Made by a program: the position numbers and the translations under genes
Shown: positions 1 to 12,194 of the stretch, piece after piece
How the letters are laid out: every line of letters starts with the position of its first letter
How positions within the stretch are numbered: position 1 is the first letter of the stretch
DNA from: Lineus longissimus
Lineage: Eukaryota > Nemertea > Pilidiophora > Heteronemertea > Lineidae
Assembly (NCBI RefSeq): GCF_910592395.1
Contig: NC_088309.1
Span: 3,350,501 to 3,414,500, forward strand
Reading direction: 5' to 3'
Length of the DNA: 64,000 nt
The notes under the pieces: generated by a model
The model's database searches: none
Told to the model about the DNA's origin: nothing
The model's input: the letters and a program-made list of their open reading frames with translations, nothing else

Positions 1-229
1 GACAAAATCGAAATTTCCGCGACACAATTTTAATGATATGCTGAACGAACTACGCAGGCGCGAACTATTCCTACGACGTTCTCAGAAACGTAATCCCCGC
101 GTCATTCTGTGCTTCGCTCAAGATCCACTCATTTGCCAAAAAAAATGTGTCCCCCTTTTCTCGATGACTCCAAACTCATACCGCCGCATAAACTCATACC
201 GTCACAAAAACAATCAGCATTTCTTATGT

Positions 230-235
230 TTTATT
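230..235 (-). terminator. Poly(A) signal for the HMG-box-like gene
   Basis: AATAAA on the minus strand lies about 170 bases past the stop codon at 407. This spacing supports 607-407 being the last coding exon. The alternative, a weak donor (AAG then GTCAGT) just before the stop, cannot be excluded. Confidence 0.5.
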
Positions 236-406
236 CCTTTGTACTGATGAGGCTAAACCAATTAGTATAGGCCATGAAACTTAGCTACACTGAACAGTAA
301 CTTCGCAATCAGCTGTTATCAAAATATACCATTTTCAGATGAGGGCTTGGCAATTTAACTTTTTTCCCTTTCTTAGCTTCCTCCAAAAATAAAATGAAAA
401 GGCTGT

Positions 407-3400
407 TTAAACTGACCTTCTTCCAGACTTCTTGACTGATTTTTGCGGTGTCATATTCTGAAACATGTCGCACAGATCACCATCAGGTTGGTTGTTACCA
501 CGATTACTTCTCGTTGGATTTTGAATGGCACCTCGCCGAACTCCACTGCATCCACTTTGCTCCATCACTGACAGACTTTGTTGAGAATCAACAGGTGACG
601 TTTGCTCCTAAGATATAAAAGTAACGAAACTTTCCTCAATAAGAAAAACTTGATTAAGGAAGCAGTTTCGCTGCACAGTTATTTAGTTGTGAAGTCACCA
701 GGGACCATATTTTCACCAAGTCTTCCAACACTGACTGGCTTGCACAAAATGAGCTGTAACACCAAAGTTAAGTAAACTTATTTCAGGAATAGTTTGAGCT
801 TATTCCACATACACAAGTAGCTTTAAAACATCTCAAACAATCATTGTCATCTTTGCTAGTATCAGGGTTGGCGCGCCCGTTCGCATTTTCGCCACTTGCC
901 AATGCTGCACATGAGTGGCGAATGTAAAACAATGTCTGGCTAAAAATTTTGCGAATTCAATTTGAATTGCCATGATTTGGCGAGAGAGTAAATTGTGTTG
1001 TGTGAAAATTGATTCTAAAATACCTTGGTACCGTAAAGTCAACTTTTAAATGGAAAATGCATAAGCCTCGTTCTGAGAGTGGAGTGTTTTGGACACGCAA
1101 CCAAGATGCTCTACCAAAGTTCCCTCGGGTTGCACTAAAATGTGGAAACCATGCACACAGCTCACTTCAGAAGTTTGAGGCTCTCAAAACACTGCTTCAA
1201 ACACAAATCAGCCAAGGAAGCATCAACCACCCTAAGTTTTTTAATGAGCACTACACATATTCGCTGAGAAAAACGCTCCAAATAGCCCATTTGCGCGGAT
1301 TTTAGCATCAATTGAGCGAGCCGATGCGGACTTCCTATGCACGCTGCCGTAACATAATGTAAACAACGGCGCTACCGGCGCTCCGGGCAGGCGATGGATG
1401 GAATTTGCCAAATTCGCACATATTCAAGTTATTTTCGTGGCCTATCTTTTTAAGTTTGAGGTATTTTAGAATAGAAATTGAACCCTCGGCTTCGGACCTT
1501 GGTTGAGTTACCAAGACACTCTCGGGTGGAGCTAAAATTTCGTCCAAACCCTCGCCTATCGGCTCGGGTTTGGACTGTATTTTAGCTCCACCCTCGAGTG
1601 GTTGAGTTACCAAGACACTCTCGGGTGGAGCTAAAATTTCGTCCAAACCCTCGCCTATCGGCTCGGGTTTGGACTGTATTTTAGCTCCACCCTCGAGTGT
1701 CTTGGTAACTCAACCAAGGTCCTCCGCCTCGGGTTCAATTCCTTAAATCAAAGTCTATCAAAAAGATCCACTTCCACACCAAATGCACCAAGGAACGATC
1801 GTTAGTCAGTCAAACTTTATCATATTTGCGGGCGGCCGCGCTATCACACGTGGTTGCTATCGTCTGCATTGTAGTTCTACCCGTTGCCGCTACAGTGATT
1901 ATGCTGGCGCTGCTGGTCGCCTTACGCATACATTATCGGCTAGTTTCCCGCTCGCTTCGTTGCCATGGAGTCTCCGGTCACGGGTTCCTCGAATCGTTCG
2001 TTGATTTGCTAATCTCAGTACTGGCGGGCTGCCATTCTCGCACATGTTACGGTGGGGTGGGACGGCCCCAAGAGGGACAAACGATCGGCAATGGCTAGTG
2101 CTGACTCAATATGGCTAAAAGTGACAGCCACTTGGCTAAAAAGTGGCTAGGAGGAAAAAATTCACAGTGCCAACCCTGGCTATGAAAAGGTAGCAATGAT
2201 AAAGAGTACAACACCTTAGTTGTGGTGAAAAAATAAGGACAATGAAGTTTCACTTGCCTGTGATTCATCATCAATGTCAATGAGAACATCTTTGATATCT
2301 TCATCATTTAGTTTGGGTAAAGTTGCTGTATCTTCTTCATTATCTACAACATCCCCGTCACAGCTTGTTACACTTGACGTTGAAGAGAGCTGAAAGACAG
2401 TCAGAATTGCTGGTATCAAGCATCGAGTGATTGGTGTCGTTAACGTCTGGTCCCATTAATTAATCAGGGTTGCACCGACACTACAACTTTCAGATCCACC
2501 CTTCAAGCTTTTGATTGAATATGCTACATAATTTGTATGATCTTACCTGACTCACTCCTGAGAGACTTGCCGACAAGATACTGGAGACCGGCGAGATTAG
2601 TGAGACACAACCAATCATCTGCATATTCCTTACTGCTTGAGCCACACTGAAATCTGTCGACTGTTTCACTGTCATGGCAACTTCTTGATGATCTGGCGGA
2701 GACGAGTTGAAGATGTCACATGGATCCAGACAGAAGGAATCCACAGAAGGCAAAGTTAGCAAACTCTGATTACTCGCCTGGCTTTGTTCCGAGGATGATG
2801 GTTGAGCTCGCCCTGTTAAATCTTTGACCATCCTTGCATCTGGTAGACAACATTCTGACTCTGGTGTCTCCAAGGATTGACCCTTTCCCTCCGATTGTGT
2901 ATGTGTTGGTTTAGTGTGTTTCTCGTTTCCTTCTGTGCCATGTCTAGTTTCATTCCAAAGCTTTCTTGAAGATTTGGTCGAGTCAGTCTCCAGGTTTTCT
3001 TCACCACTTTCCACTATTTGGTGATCTCCATTTTCATCTTCTTGGCAATCAGGACAGTTTTTGTTCTTCTTGGGCGCTAACTGGACCTGGTTCTGTATTT
3101 TCTCAATGAGTCTGACATCTGTCATTGGTGTTACCAATTCAAGTTCACTGCTGTGAACCAAGGTAGTGCCCATCAAAGGGGTCATCAAATCAGCATTTGG
3201 ATCACCTCCGCTCTTCTGTGGGGCAAACTTCACTTCATTCTTAATTTCCTGAATTAGTCCCACATCAGTCATTGGCGTTAATGCAGTGATACCCATCTTT
3301 GGTGTCCTCAAATTATGTTCATTTTGGTCGCTTCTGCCCTTCCTCGGGGCCAACTTAACCTGGTTGTCTATCTCTGCAATTAGTCCTGTGTTGGTCATCG

Positions 3401-6214
3401 GTGTAACCAACTCCACAGTCTCAACATCAAAAGGAGTCCTACCCATCAACGGAGTCTTCAATTCTCCATGCAGACATAAACCTTGATCTGAGGCGATAGG
3501 TGGTGAAACGTTTTGACTTGAAATTTGATCCTTTGTTCCAGGGCCTTCTATCTCATCACTGACACTGCCTATCTTGTGACACTTATTTTCTACAGTTGGG
3601 CAGAGATTTTCAGGACCGATGAACTTGGACTTTATTGAGGTTTTTTCTTCTTGTTGTTGTGACACATTCTGCTGTAATCGTCTCCTCTCTCTTGACCTCC
3701 TGGAAATATGCTGGTCACTTGTCTCTTCAGCTCCAATAGGAAACTTGGGAACTTCACCACTAATATCATATGCTTTCTTCTCTCTCCTATCAATAGATTG
3801 GTCAGCATCACCACCACCACCATTATTACCAATGCTTTCTGCTACAGTCACAATGTCATTGGTGCTCAACACAAGAAATTCTTGTCGCTCATTCTTTTTA
3901 TATGATCTAGTACGTCGTCTATCATTGAACGGACAGCCAGCAGATTCTCTACGAGGCCTTTTTCTCCGACCGTAGCCAACATCCTGTGTTCCTTCCCGCT
4001 GCTTGTTTTCCACGCTCCCATCACCACCAATCTCCTCAATACCAGTGTCAATCGTCTGCCCGCATCCTACTGCCCTCCTCTTCTTTCTTTCTCCAATCTT
4101 CTTTATCGTCTGCTCACTTTCCATTTCTGTACCATTCTTCATTCTATTTTCTGTGTTCTTATCCAGCTCTGAACAACCCTGCTGCAACTTCCCTGTTTCA
4201 CACCCTTTTTCTCTCTGCAGTGCCTTTTCATTGACATCACTTCCCATCCCAGTTTCTGGGTTCATTTTATTCTCTGCATCCTCCTTCAGTTCATGCTGGC
4301 TCTCTTCCCTTTGGCCGACCAAACAAGCTGTTCCAGTCTCTGACCAACTCTGTAATTTAGCCTCGTCGTTCAGCCTCAAGTTGTTTCCAATTTTATCAGC
4401 ATGCTCTCTCTCTATTTCAGAGCTCTCTGTATCTTGATGTTTCTCTGTGTCAAACTCATGGACTTCTGCTTTTAAATCTCTTGAATCAGCAACCAAATCA
4501 CTGGCTGTAGCTTCCATATAGCTCAACGTAGTTATCACTGCTCCGAGTTCTGCCACCCGCACCCCAGTCTTCTGTTCCTTTATCAAACAGCTCACATTCT
4601 CATCTTGAGTAGAGTTGAAGCAATTTTCACTCACATCCACCATCAGACCAGCATAAAAAGCTGCTCTTTTCATCATCTCATTTTCTCCTCCAACTCGGCT
4701 TGATCCATACACTGCATCAGTGACCTTAGCCATGGCTCCTACAACCTCCACCACATCCTCCTCATCGTTCTCAGCACTGCCAACTGTATGAATGACTTCG
4801 ACAGGGTCTATTCTTTCTTGGCTTGATTCTTGCTGGAAGGTAATCACTGACTGAATCTCCCTCTCACTGAAACTTACTCTTCTCTGCTTTGGTTTTTCTG
4901 CAGATTTCCTAAAAGACAAAACAAAATGCCCAAAATGAAGAAACATCAACAGCCCCAAAAAAATGTTGGCTTTTTGAAAATTTTTCAGAATTTTGAACTG
5001 GTCGATTTTATTTCATTTCAAACCCTACCTTAAAATTCCAGGCTTCTCACTTGGTGTATCATCAATTACTTCAGGGGCCGCATACTTGTTGACGAAACTG
5101 AAACTCCACCCAGTGTACGTAGGTTCTCCCCATTTTGGTCTAAATGGCGGCAAATGGTCCTCTGTCTCAACGATCAGATTTTCCTTATCTATGGACTCAA
5201 AGTCATCATAACTAGACGATTTGTCCTTATGAATGCTTGAAGTGTTATCCTGAGGTGTCCCTGAAGCATTCTCCTGAGGTTTGTCTAATTTTGAGGGATC
5301 ACCTTCCTTAATGAGCGCACAAGGTTTTGGTGATGGTCTCGGATGAGTATGTAACTTTGTCCTTCCCCTCTGAACCCTTGTACCCGAGGTAGTGGTCTTC
5401 ATTTTGCCGGCACCTTGAGATGTACAAACCATACTGATGTCAGAAGTGTTATAGTCCGTGGTTAAAACCTTAGGCTTAGATTCTTCTCTCCTTGCTCCAG
5501 CATCTTTAGGGACAGTCTGTCTCAGGTCTTTGCCAAGATGTAGTAATGGTTTTACAGGCATTTCGGGTGATAAGAAGTCAAAGTCAAACGTTCTATTGGA
5601 AGATTCCAATTGTGCCTTGTATCTCATGTTATCAGTTTTCAGGCGCTTTGATGTCAATCTCGGGGTGCAGAGGACACTTATTCTGGATATCCTTTTGGGA
5701 GTTAAACAAGATGAGCTGGAACAATAAGATAGTTATTTGTGATGCAAAGCATTTGAAACAGAGTTCATCTAGAGCTGAGCTTGCTGATTAGTCTCTAGTC
5801 TCAAAAGTCATGATATGGATTATGGTAATGTTCAAATGAAAACAAAAACTCAAGGTTTTATTATTTATAGACCCCCTACCAACTCAGATTTTGACTTATT
5901 GTCAAAGCACTATTTATTTCTTTACTAATTTTAGCTGTGATAGTAATGATACTATTGATAGGTCAGTTACTTTCACCATCTAAACGATTTAGGCCTACCT
6001 AATGTTTCCAGAACCAAAGTCCTTTTTTTCTGCCATTGAAAGTTTACTCCACATGGTCAACACCTTTCTGTTGATCTGTTCAGCAGTGAGGAAGGGATAG
6101 AGAGCAGTCAACCGTGATCTTTGCTGGGAAGAGAACAGCTTAAAGGAGCTCTGTCTGGACATCTTGAACTTGGTACCCCTTGGAGTCATTGGAGTGTCAT
6201 CTTTAATCTGGCAC
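407..6214 (-). CDS. HMG-box-like nuclear protein with RVSF and TP motifs (5' end missing)
   Basis: I do not recognise the family. Exons read on the minus strand are 6214-5999, 5715-5029, 4908-2547, 2389-2258 and 607-407. Phases join cleanly and give about 1,198 codons to a TAA at 407-409. The first coding exon, upstream of 6214, was not found. The first listed exon encodes an HMG-box-like stretch (SSFKLFSSQQRSRL, later MWSKLSMAEKK) matching the first two helices of HMG boxes. The large exon starts with KPKQRRVSF, an RVxF motif of the kind that docks protein phosphatase 1. Between about 3040 and 3470 it carries three copies of a TPMTD-x-LI-EI unit ending in APKK or APQK. TP sites (MTPRG, LTPKR, CTPRL, MTPQK) recur from end to end, as in CDK substrates. 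The middle is acidic and low in complexity. The intron after 2258 begins GC. A role in mitosis or chromatin is inference; the exon chain is well supported. Confidence 0.72.
863..2178. mobile_element. Non-autonomous hAT-like element
   Basis: The segment starts CAGGGTTGGCGC, and the reverse complement of its right end starts CAGGGTTGGCAC. A CAGGG terminus is typical of hAT transposons. Inside both ends there are repeated motifs of the type GTGGC(G/T)AA. The flanks (GCTAGTAT on the left, GCTATGAA on the right) share only their first four bases, so an 8-bp target duplication is not convincing. No transposase reading frame is visible. It lies in the last intron of the HMG-box-like gene and contains the foldback repeat at 1476-1740. 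Confidence 0.45.
1476..1740. repeat. Foldback element with a tandemly doubled 99-bp palindromic unit
   Basis: The ends AATTGAACCC and GGGTTCAATT are inverted copies. Between them a unit of 99 bases is present twice (starts near 1501 and 1600) and is itself palindromic: GGTGGAGCTAAAAT pairs with ATTTTAGCTCCACC, and GTCCAAACCC with GGGTTTGGAC. A partial third arm closes the right side. It codes for no recognisable protein and is best read as a MITE-like foldback nested in the larger element. Confidence 0.8.
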
Positions 6215-7417
6215 CTGTTTCAAAAAGTAAATACATAAGGACTCTATAAGTATTCAAGTGCATTACCGTGTACTATAAAAAGCATCAAAGCCTTGCCTTA
6301 AATAATTGCCAAAAATGAAATGATTTTTGTCTGCTCCTCTTGCCTTCTGTGCTCATCCTGATTCAGGGCCTGAACACAATTAAAGTTGTCACGATCATTC
6401 ATTCAATGACAATGAGATGCCCCAAGCCAAAGCCCTGGCCTAGCAGTAGCCCTAGCCCCTAGCCTAGGACTAGGTTTAGGTTAGTAGGTAGGCTAGGCCC
6501 ACCTCTAATCCAATTCCAAATGAAGCTTCTCGACCATGTCAAGTCATGTTCACTTTAAACAAACTTCCAGGTACTGTCGACGGGGTAGAACACCCTAGTA
6601 GAGGAGTGTTTACAGTAGTCAGTATAGCACAAAGTATGGATAAGTGTGCACACTCATGCACTGTGTGTAACAAACATGTCTGTGTGGGCGTGCCGCGTGG
6701 TCAGTCCAGCATGCAGTGTCACAATCACTCAGTTAGGTTTTCAGTCAACTAGCCACTAATACCTCGTCTCATGTTGATCACAGTCATCGCACATGGTTCA
6801 AGAGTTAACTTATTTGTTGCAAGAGCTCTAAAATGGGTTATTCATTTGTGTTTTCAGGAGGTTTTGGGGAATCACAAATCCAAATAACCCGCCGTGATAA
6901 CTTTTTGACATGTCCGAAGAGTCCCGAGAACATCCGAACAAGATTCCGAAACGCTACCCTCTGGTGCTGCCATCTGTTGTAAGAGGGAAATTCAAACTCA
7001 TGATGGATGCCTTTCCACAAAATTCACCTGAAATTTCATGCTTTTTGGAAGCGAGACGGTATTTTTTGTTACAATTATATATGATTAAATAATTGTTTAT
7101 TATATAAATAATCCCTAGACCATACCAGTCACCCATATTTCTTCGTAGTAGAGGAGAAATGGAAGAGGAAATGGATTCCGAAAAAAATCCCTTGTCTGTA
7201 GTGTGAACCGAACGGTACACAGTGTGTACCAAAAAGGTGGAGACTGGAGTCGGCCCATTCTGCTGATCTACACGATTCAAGAAGAGGGAGCACTATTTGC
7301 CTCATTGTATAGCTCAGCTTTTGTTAAAAATACGTCTCACATCCCACTGTTTTCAATTCATCCAATGCGTGCTGGGCAGCTTGACAAATGGAACAGTGAC
7401 ATTTCCTTGTTTTACAG
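6215..7417. promoter_or_regulatory. Head-to-head intergenic region
   Basis: The region between two divergent genes should hold both promoters and the missing first exons. A stretch at about 6435-6505 is built of CCTAG, TAGCC and TAGG words and partly folds on itself. No TATA box stands out. A short reading frame at 7159-7194 (MEEEMDSEKNPL) could be the start exon of the plus-strand gene, since its phase fits the exon at 7418, but the donor (TT then GTCTGT) is weak. Confidence 0.35.
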
Positions 7418-10400
7418 GTGCCTTCAAGATGTAAAATGTCTCAAGTTTTGTGAGTTGGCGACGAAAGGGACTGGAAGTGATGGCGGCAACGTGACAGAAG
7501 TCTCAGGGGCCAGACTCTCCATCATGAAGGTGAGCAATGAGAAACTCTGGAGACATTCAATGATTCATTTCAAAATGAATAGATGTAAACTTTTTACTGG
7601 TCAGTGCCAGTGGTTGAACTTCCATCCAATTGACGGTCCAAGAGACTGGCATACTGGGAAAGATTTCAAACTCAGACCAACACAGTATCAGTTCTCAACG
7701 ATTTGCTTCTCCGTTAACTGCTGTTGGTGTAAAAGTACTGTGTGGTGAATTTGAAAGGAATGTTTCCAAATAGGCCTATACTTGAATAGGTTCATCTCAA
7801 GTAAGTCCCCCTTAATAGAGGCCTTGAATTGTTACTTTTTCTACTCCAGTACCCTGCATAAATGTCACTCAGGAGTTGCCTCAAGTGACTGGTTGAAGAA
7901 GTCTAGATCTGAATTTATATGCTTGTTTCTTTTTCAGGAACAATTCACAACCATGAAAGGACAAAAGATTGCACTTCTCACACAGCTGAAATTCACAGAA
8001 AACTTGATTAAAGATAATCCATCGTGTTGGGCTCTCGGTCAAACCGAAGCAAGTATGTATTTCCTGAGAGTTTAGTAGTATTAAGATCGCAGTTCAACTT
8101 TTCTTGCACATACATTGAGTTATATTGAAAATTCTGCCTTTCACTAAGACTTCAAATAAAGATACTTTTAAAATGGGCTTCATTTGATGTAGCTTTCATC
8201 CCAAGGAATACTTTGTTCATTTCCCAATAAACTTTTTTGTTTGGTTTTAGGAGAGCTGTTTGGCTCTGTTCGTGACAGCTTGAGGAAATGGAAGGAAACG
8301 CTAATGGAATTGACAGGGCAGGCAGAGGAGTTGACTGAGGTGTATCAACAATGTAAGTTTAGGCAATTTTTGGCAGATTCCTTTCATATTTAACAACTGG
8401 GGGAGTCGTGGTTCTGCTCCCAAGACACTGGGATATTGAATTGAAGAACTGCTGTGATGATCATTGATGTGTTCCATCCAAAAAATGACTTTTATGATTC
8501 TGATACCAGTACTTATGTATCAATTTGTCCTCTGAAACTTCAGGCTTGGAAGAATATGAAGATAAAAAGAAAACACTTGAAAACAAACTATCAGATCTTG
8601 AACAGAAGGTAAGAGAAACTGGATGTTGTGATTTCAAAAGGCTAACAACTTGTGAAGCAACTGTATGTAGGTCTTTTCTGTGTCTTGGCTGATGAGTCAT
8701 ATTGGCCAGATTAATATTCCTGCTAAAACTGCATGATACTGCCTCATGCTACATGTGGCGGTGTATTGTTCTGAGTAGGCACACTATCCTCCTGGGAATC
8801 CTTGTCCCATGTCCAAGATTGGTATTTTGTCCCATTTACTGATTGGTATTTTATTCCTTTTTTCAGCAAAACAGACTCATGGGGTTAAAACAGAAATATA
8901 ATGCTCTAAGTCAAAGAGTGGACCTTACAGACATGCGTGGTGACCATATTGTAACGAAAGTGAAGGAATTGGTGAGAGTTTTTTAAAGAATATCTTCCTT
9001 ATCTAAGATGATAGTTTAGTTGACATGTACTTGTATAAATTTGATAGAGATATTTCCCATAAACATTTGTTGCTATATTTTTCTGAATCTTCTAAAACTT
9101 TTCCTGCTCTCTTTTGTTCAGGATGACACAAGGATGGGACTAGAAAGTGGACTTGTAAGTTGCAAAGATAAAATGGAGTGTATATCAGTGGCGGTGAAAT
9201 GTATTTATGATCGGTTCGCAGATATCCAGAAACTGGTCCATGCCAGTTTGGAGATTGCAGAAAACATAGTGAGCAATTTGGAAGACAAGCTAGCTAACGA
9301 CAAAGGTTTATATGAAAGGTTTGTACTTATTCCATTTTTTTACACAGTCTTCTTTTTTGCTTTCGCTGTTGTTGGTAGGACTAACTGTACATTCACCTTG
9401 CCAAATTCTGTTGAAACTATTACAGTGATTACCTTTCTCTATTTTGATTTGTGCAGTGAAAGATACAGTGGATCCTCCCTTAGTGGACACAGCTATTTAA
9501 GGACACCCTCTCCATTAAGGACACTAGTTTTGGTCCCAAATTGGGTGTTTCCATGCTATTTGACCTCTCTACTCAGGACTAAAAATGTTACTTCTATGGC
9601 ACAACCTACTTCATTTATATCATCTCAATTAGAATTAATGAGCCTGTCCAACATTTTAGTTTGAGCTGTGTCTGTCATTGGAAAGAAGCCATCAGTAGTG
9701 TTAGGGAAACAACTGTCAATCAAGATGTTGCCATTGTTGAACTCACTTCCCCAGATGGAGAGGAAAAACTCAAACTGTCCATGGAGTTTAAATTCAATGA
9801 GTTTGGCGATTTTGTTCTTGCAACAGCGCACGTGAGTGAAAATGTTTTTTAGAAGTCTGCTCTTTGAGCTTAAACTTAAACACTTCTAGTTTGGTTTTCT
9901 AAAACTGGAAATACTATCCTCTTATAAAACATAAACCTACAAAGAGTAATGAATGGTATCTTTGCTCATGACTCCTATTCTAACCAGACTACATCGTTAC
10001 TTTTTCATACCTCTTTAGGTAGATGACAATACAGTTGAAATTGGAGACCTTGTAGACTATGCGGTAGCAAATGACAACATCCTTCATCTTGTAAAAGAAG
10101 TGCAAGCCAGATGGGTTACACATCGCCCTCTCCTCTCAGAAATATCAACATTGCAAAACCGGTAAGTGTCACCCTGCTTAAAATGGCATTGTTGAATTCA
10201 TATTCAGTGTGTATTTACACATTTAGGAATTTTCAAATTTATTTTTGAACAAATGTGGTACGATAATCCTTGTGTTCTTTAGGTTTGCCATTGACTGGAT
10301 AAGTGAGCAGAACACCTTGCGCATGATGCTGGGACTTGGGGGACACATTGTCTGTACTCTTACCATCAGTGATGGATACCCAAATACAGGCTGTGTTGAA

Positions 10401-10808
10401 TTGACAAATGTTGAAGGCTTCAATGAAGACTTACTATTGGAAAACATCAAGGTAAGACTTATAGTTCAAGTCTGGAAACTAGCAAGGTATAAATACTGGC
10501 ATTATTGGTGTGTGAAATTGTCACTTATTGATGTGCCCTTTCCATGTATAAAGTATCAAATCAGTTCTTTCCCAGAAGAGGAAGCATGATCTAGTGGTAG
10601 AGGTTTTAGGACTCGTATTAATTCTGAAAATTGTGGATTAAAACCTGTCAAACCTGACACTTACACGCTGCTTGCGGCTTTTAGTGATGCTTTGCTTTTG
10701 AAAGCCTCATATCCTCATTTCTGTTCCTTTCAATTTCAGCCAGAGCAAGAGAAGCCATCCCTGACCAACTGGCTGGAATATCTCCACCTGCAGTTCCACA
10801 CAAAATGA
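7418..10808 (+). CDS. Coiled-coil protein with possible C-terminal RWD-like domain (start exon uncertain)
   Basis: Ten exons join in frame: 7418-7529, 7938-8052, 8251-8352, 8544-8608, 8867-8971, 9122-9318, 9660-9831, 10019-10161, 10283-10451 and 10740-10808. They give 415 codons before a TGA at 10806-10808. The middle (LEEYEDKKKTLENKL, LKQKYNALSQRV and following) is heptad-like and charged, so a coiled coil is likely. The C-terminal part, from about VELTSPDGEEKLKLSMEFKF to the end, alternates short strands and helices (WISEQNTLRMMLGLGG, then VCTLTISDGYP), as in RWD-type kinetochore domains such as the KNL1 C-terminus. That resemblance is by eye only. No MELT repeats or KNL1-like N-terminus lie upstream on this strand. 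The first in-frame ATG is at 7524, but the open phase at 7418 implies an earlier start exon. Confidence 0.75.
9462..9580 (+). repeat. Fragment of the AGTGGAACCTC repeat family
   Basis: The sequence ACAGTGGATCCTCCCTTAG, followed by AGTGGACAC and CCATTAAGGACAC, matches copies at 33645, 53171, 57225 and 60645. Only the left part is preserved, in an intron of the coiled-coil gene. Confidence 0.55.
10586..10660 (+). repeat. Possible tRNA-derived SINE fragment
   Basis: GCATGATCTAGTGGTAGAGG resembles a Pol III A box. GTGGATTAAAACCTG, about 50 bases on, resembles a decayed B box. The block lies in the last intron of the coiled-coil gene and does not fold as an intact tRNA. Confidence 0.35.
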
Positions 10809-11130
10809 GATACAGAGACTTTCATTTTCATTTTCGGATTCTCATTGTGTTGTGGAGAAATTATGCAAGTGCTCCTGACATTTATTTTCAATGGACAGGT
10901 CCATAGCCGAATGAGCAAATATAGAATGCTTATTCGTTGTGATCTCCATGACACACATGTGTTCATTTGAGACTCATTAAGTACTCTTGCTCCTATATGT
11001 ATGTGGAATTATCATTTCAAGTGCAGGTTCCACGAGAGAACCTCGAAATTTTGTAGTCTCGAGAAAATTGTATCTGTCCGTTGATTTGTGGTTTTAAAAC
11101 CACTATTGTAGTTCCCTTCTCAGGGTTGCA

Positions 11131-11136
11131 AATAAA
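11131..11136 (+). terminator. Poly(A) signal for the coiled-coil gene
   Basis: AATAAA lies 323 bases after the stop at 10808. It is the first such signal downstream and marks the probable mRNA 3' end. Confidence 0.55.
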
Positions 11137-12137
11137 TTATTTTCAGTAAAAAAAAGTGTGGGTCATTGGTTTCATTTCGAATCACCATTTGAGCAAGTCC
11201 AAAGACGGATATCATTTGGACAACTCCAAGATTGGTTGCAACACCAAGGATTTTCAAAAACTCTGCAAACAAGCAATGTTCGTCACTTGCAATGATGATT
11301 GCATGTCGCTGCAATTTGAATCGCTCGTTAACAGGATGCTCAGTCATTACAACCATAGCCAGCAACAGGATGACCGTTCCCTGTCCCAGTCAAGCCTTTG
11401 ACTTGGTATTTCAACTGCACCGCAGAATCCCTGTCACAATCACCTCTGTAAAGTCCTAAAGTCTTTCAATCGTGATCTGCTTGCAGACAATATAAAATGG
11501 TTAAAGCCAAGAAGCATTCTCACTGCCACTATATATGCTTCCATGTCTCCGTCACTGTCTGGGGAATACTGGAAACTGACCAACTTTTCTTGCAACCCCC
11601 CCCCCATTTTGTGAAGTGAGAGCTTGTATGTGGTATTCAACCAGTTTCTTATTGAAGACTACCGTAGGTCCATCATCTGACATTAAACATTGCACTGCAT
11701 GGCCATGCCGAATCTCAAGCATAACCACGAGACAAAATTGGAGAGAAGCTCCAACACGAGAGAAAAGCCAGCCATCGGCAGACGCAATCATAACCAGTTC
11801 AAAGACAACGTACAAGACCAATAGCACTTTGGTACTGTGGCTAGAATGTACAGATGCCATTCATCTTGACCAACTGAAGGACGTGACAGAATCAGGGTTA
11901 CAACAACTTTGTATCGAAGGAAACCAAGGTGGTTAGCCTGAGCATAACTAATGGGCCATCATGATACCTAAGTGTTCACAGCCCATAATTCCTGGAACTG
12001 GGCATAAAATACCTTCCTTTCCTGTGCATGTTAATTGCAAAATCAGTTTCTCAGTGCTAAAGCATACAGTATGCACGAATAAGAAATGTAACAAAGGCAA
12101 GTATACTTTGTTTCCACACAACAAGCATGGCTCAAAT
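11137..12137. other. Convergent intergenic region, no gene recognised
   Basis: This is the gap between two convergent genes. Short frames exist on both strands (for example 11552-11860 minus, hydrophobic), but none matches a family or shows splice structure. A run of ten C at 11597-11606 breaks the longest frame. I see no tandem or inverted repeat here. Confidence 0.4.
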
Positions 12138-12143
12138 TTTATT
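12138..12143 (-). terminator. MRPL50: Poly(A) signal for MRPL50
   Basis: AATAAA on the minus strand sits about 50 bases after the stop codon, giving a short 3' UTR. Confidence 0.6.
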
Positions 12144-12194
12144 CTGATGATAATCCTTGTTCAAACAATACATTCCACAAAACAACTCCTTTAC

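Noticed and set aside
3619-4437. Plus-strand frames opposite the large exon of the HMG-box-like gene
   Set aside because: They mirror the minus-strand coding sequence, and their hydrophobic peptides follow from its base composition.
11552-11860. Hydrophobic minus-strand frame downstream of MRPL50
   Set aside because: It is broken by a homopolymer run, has no matching exon on either side, and its composition could arise by chance.
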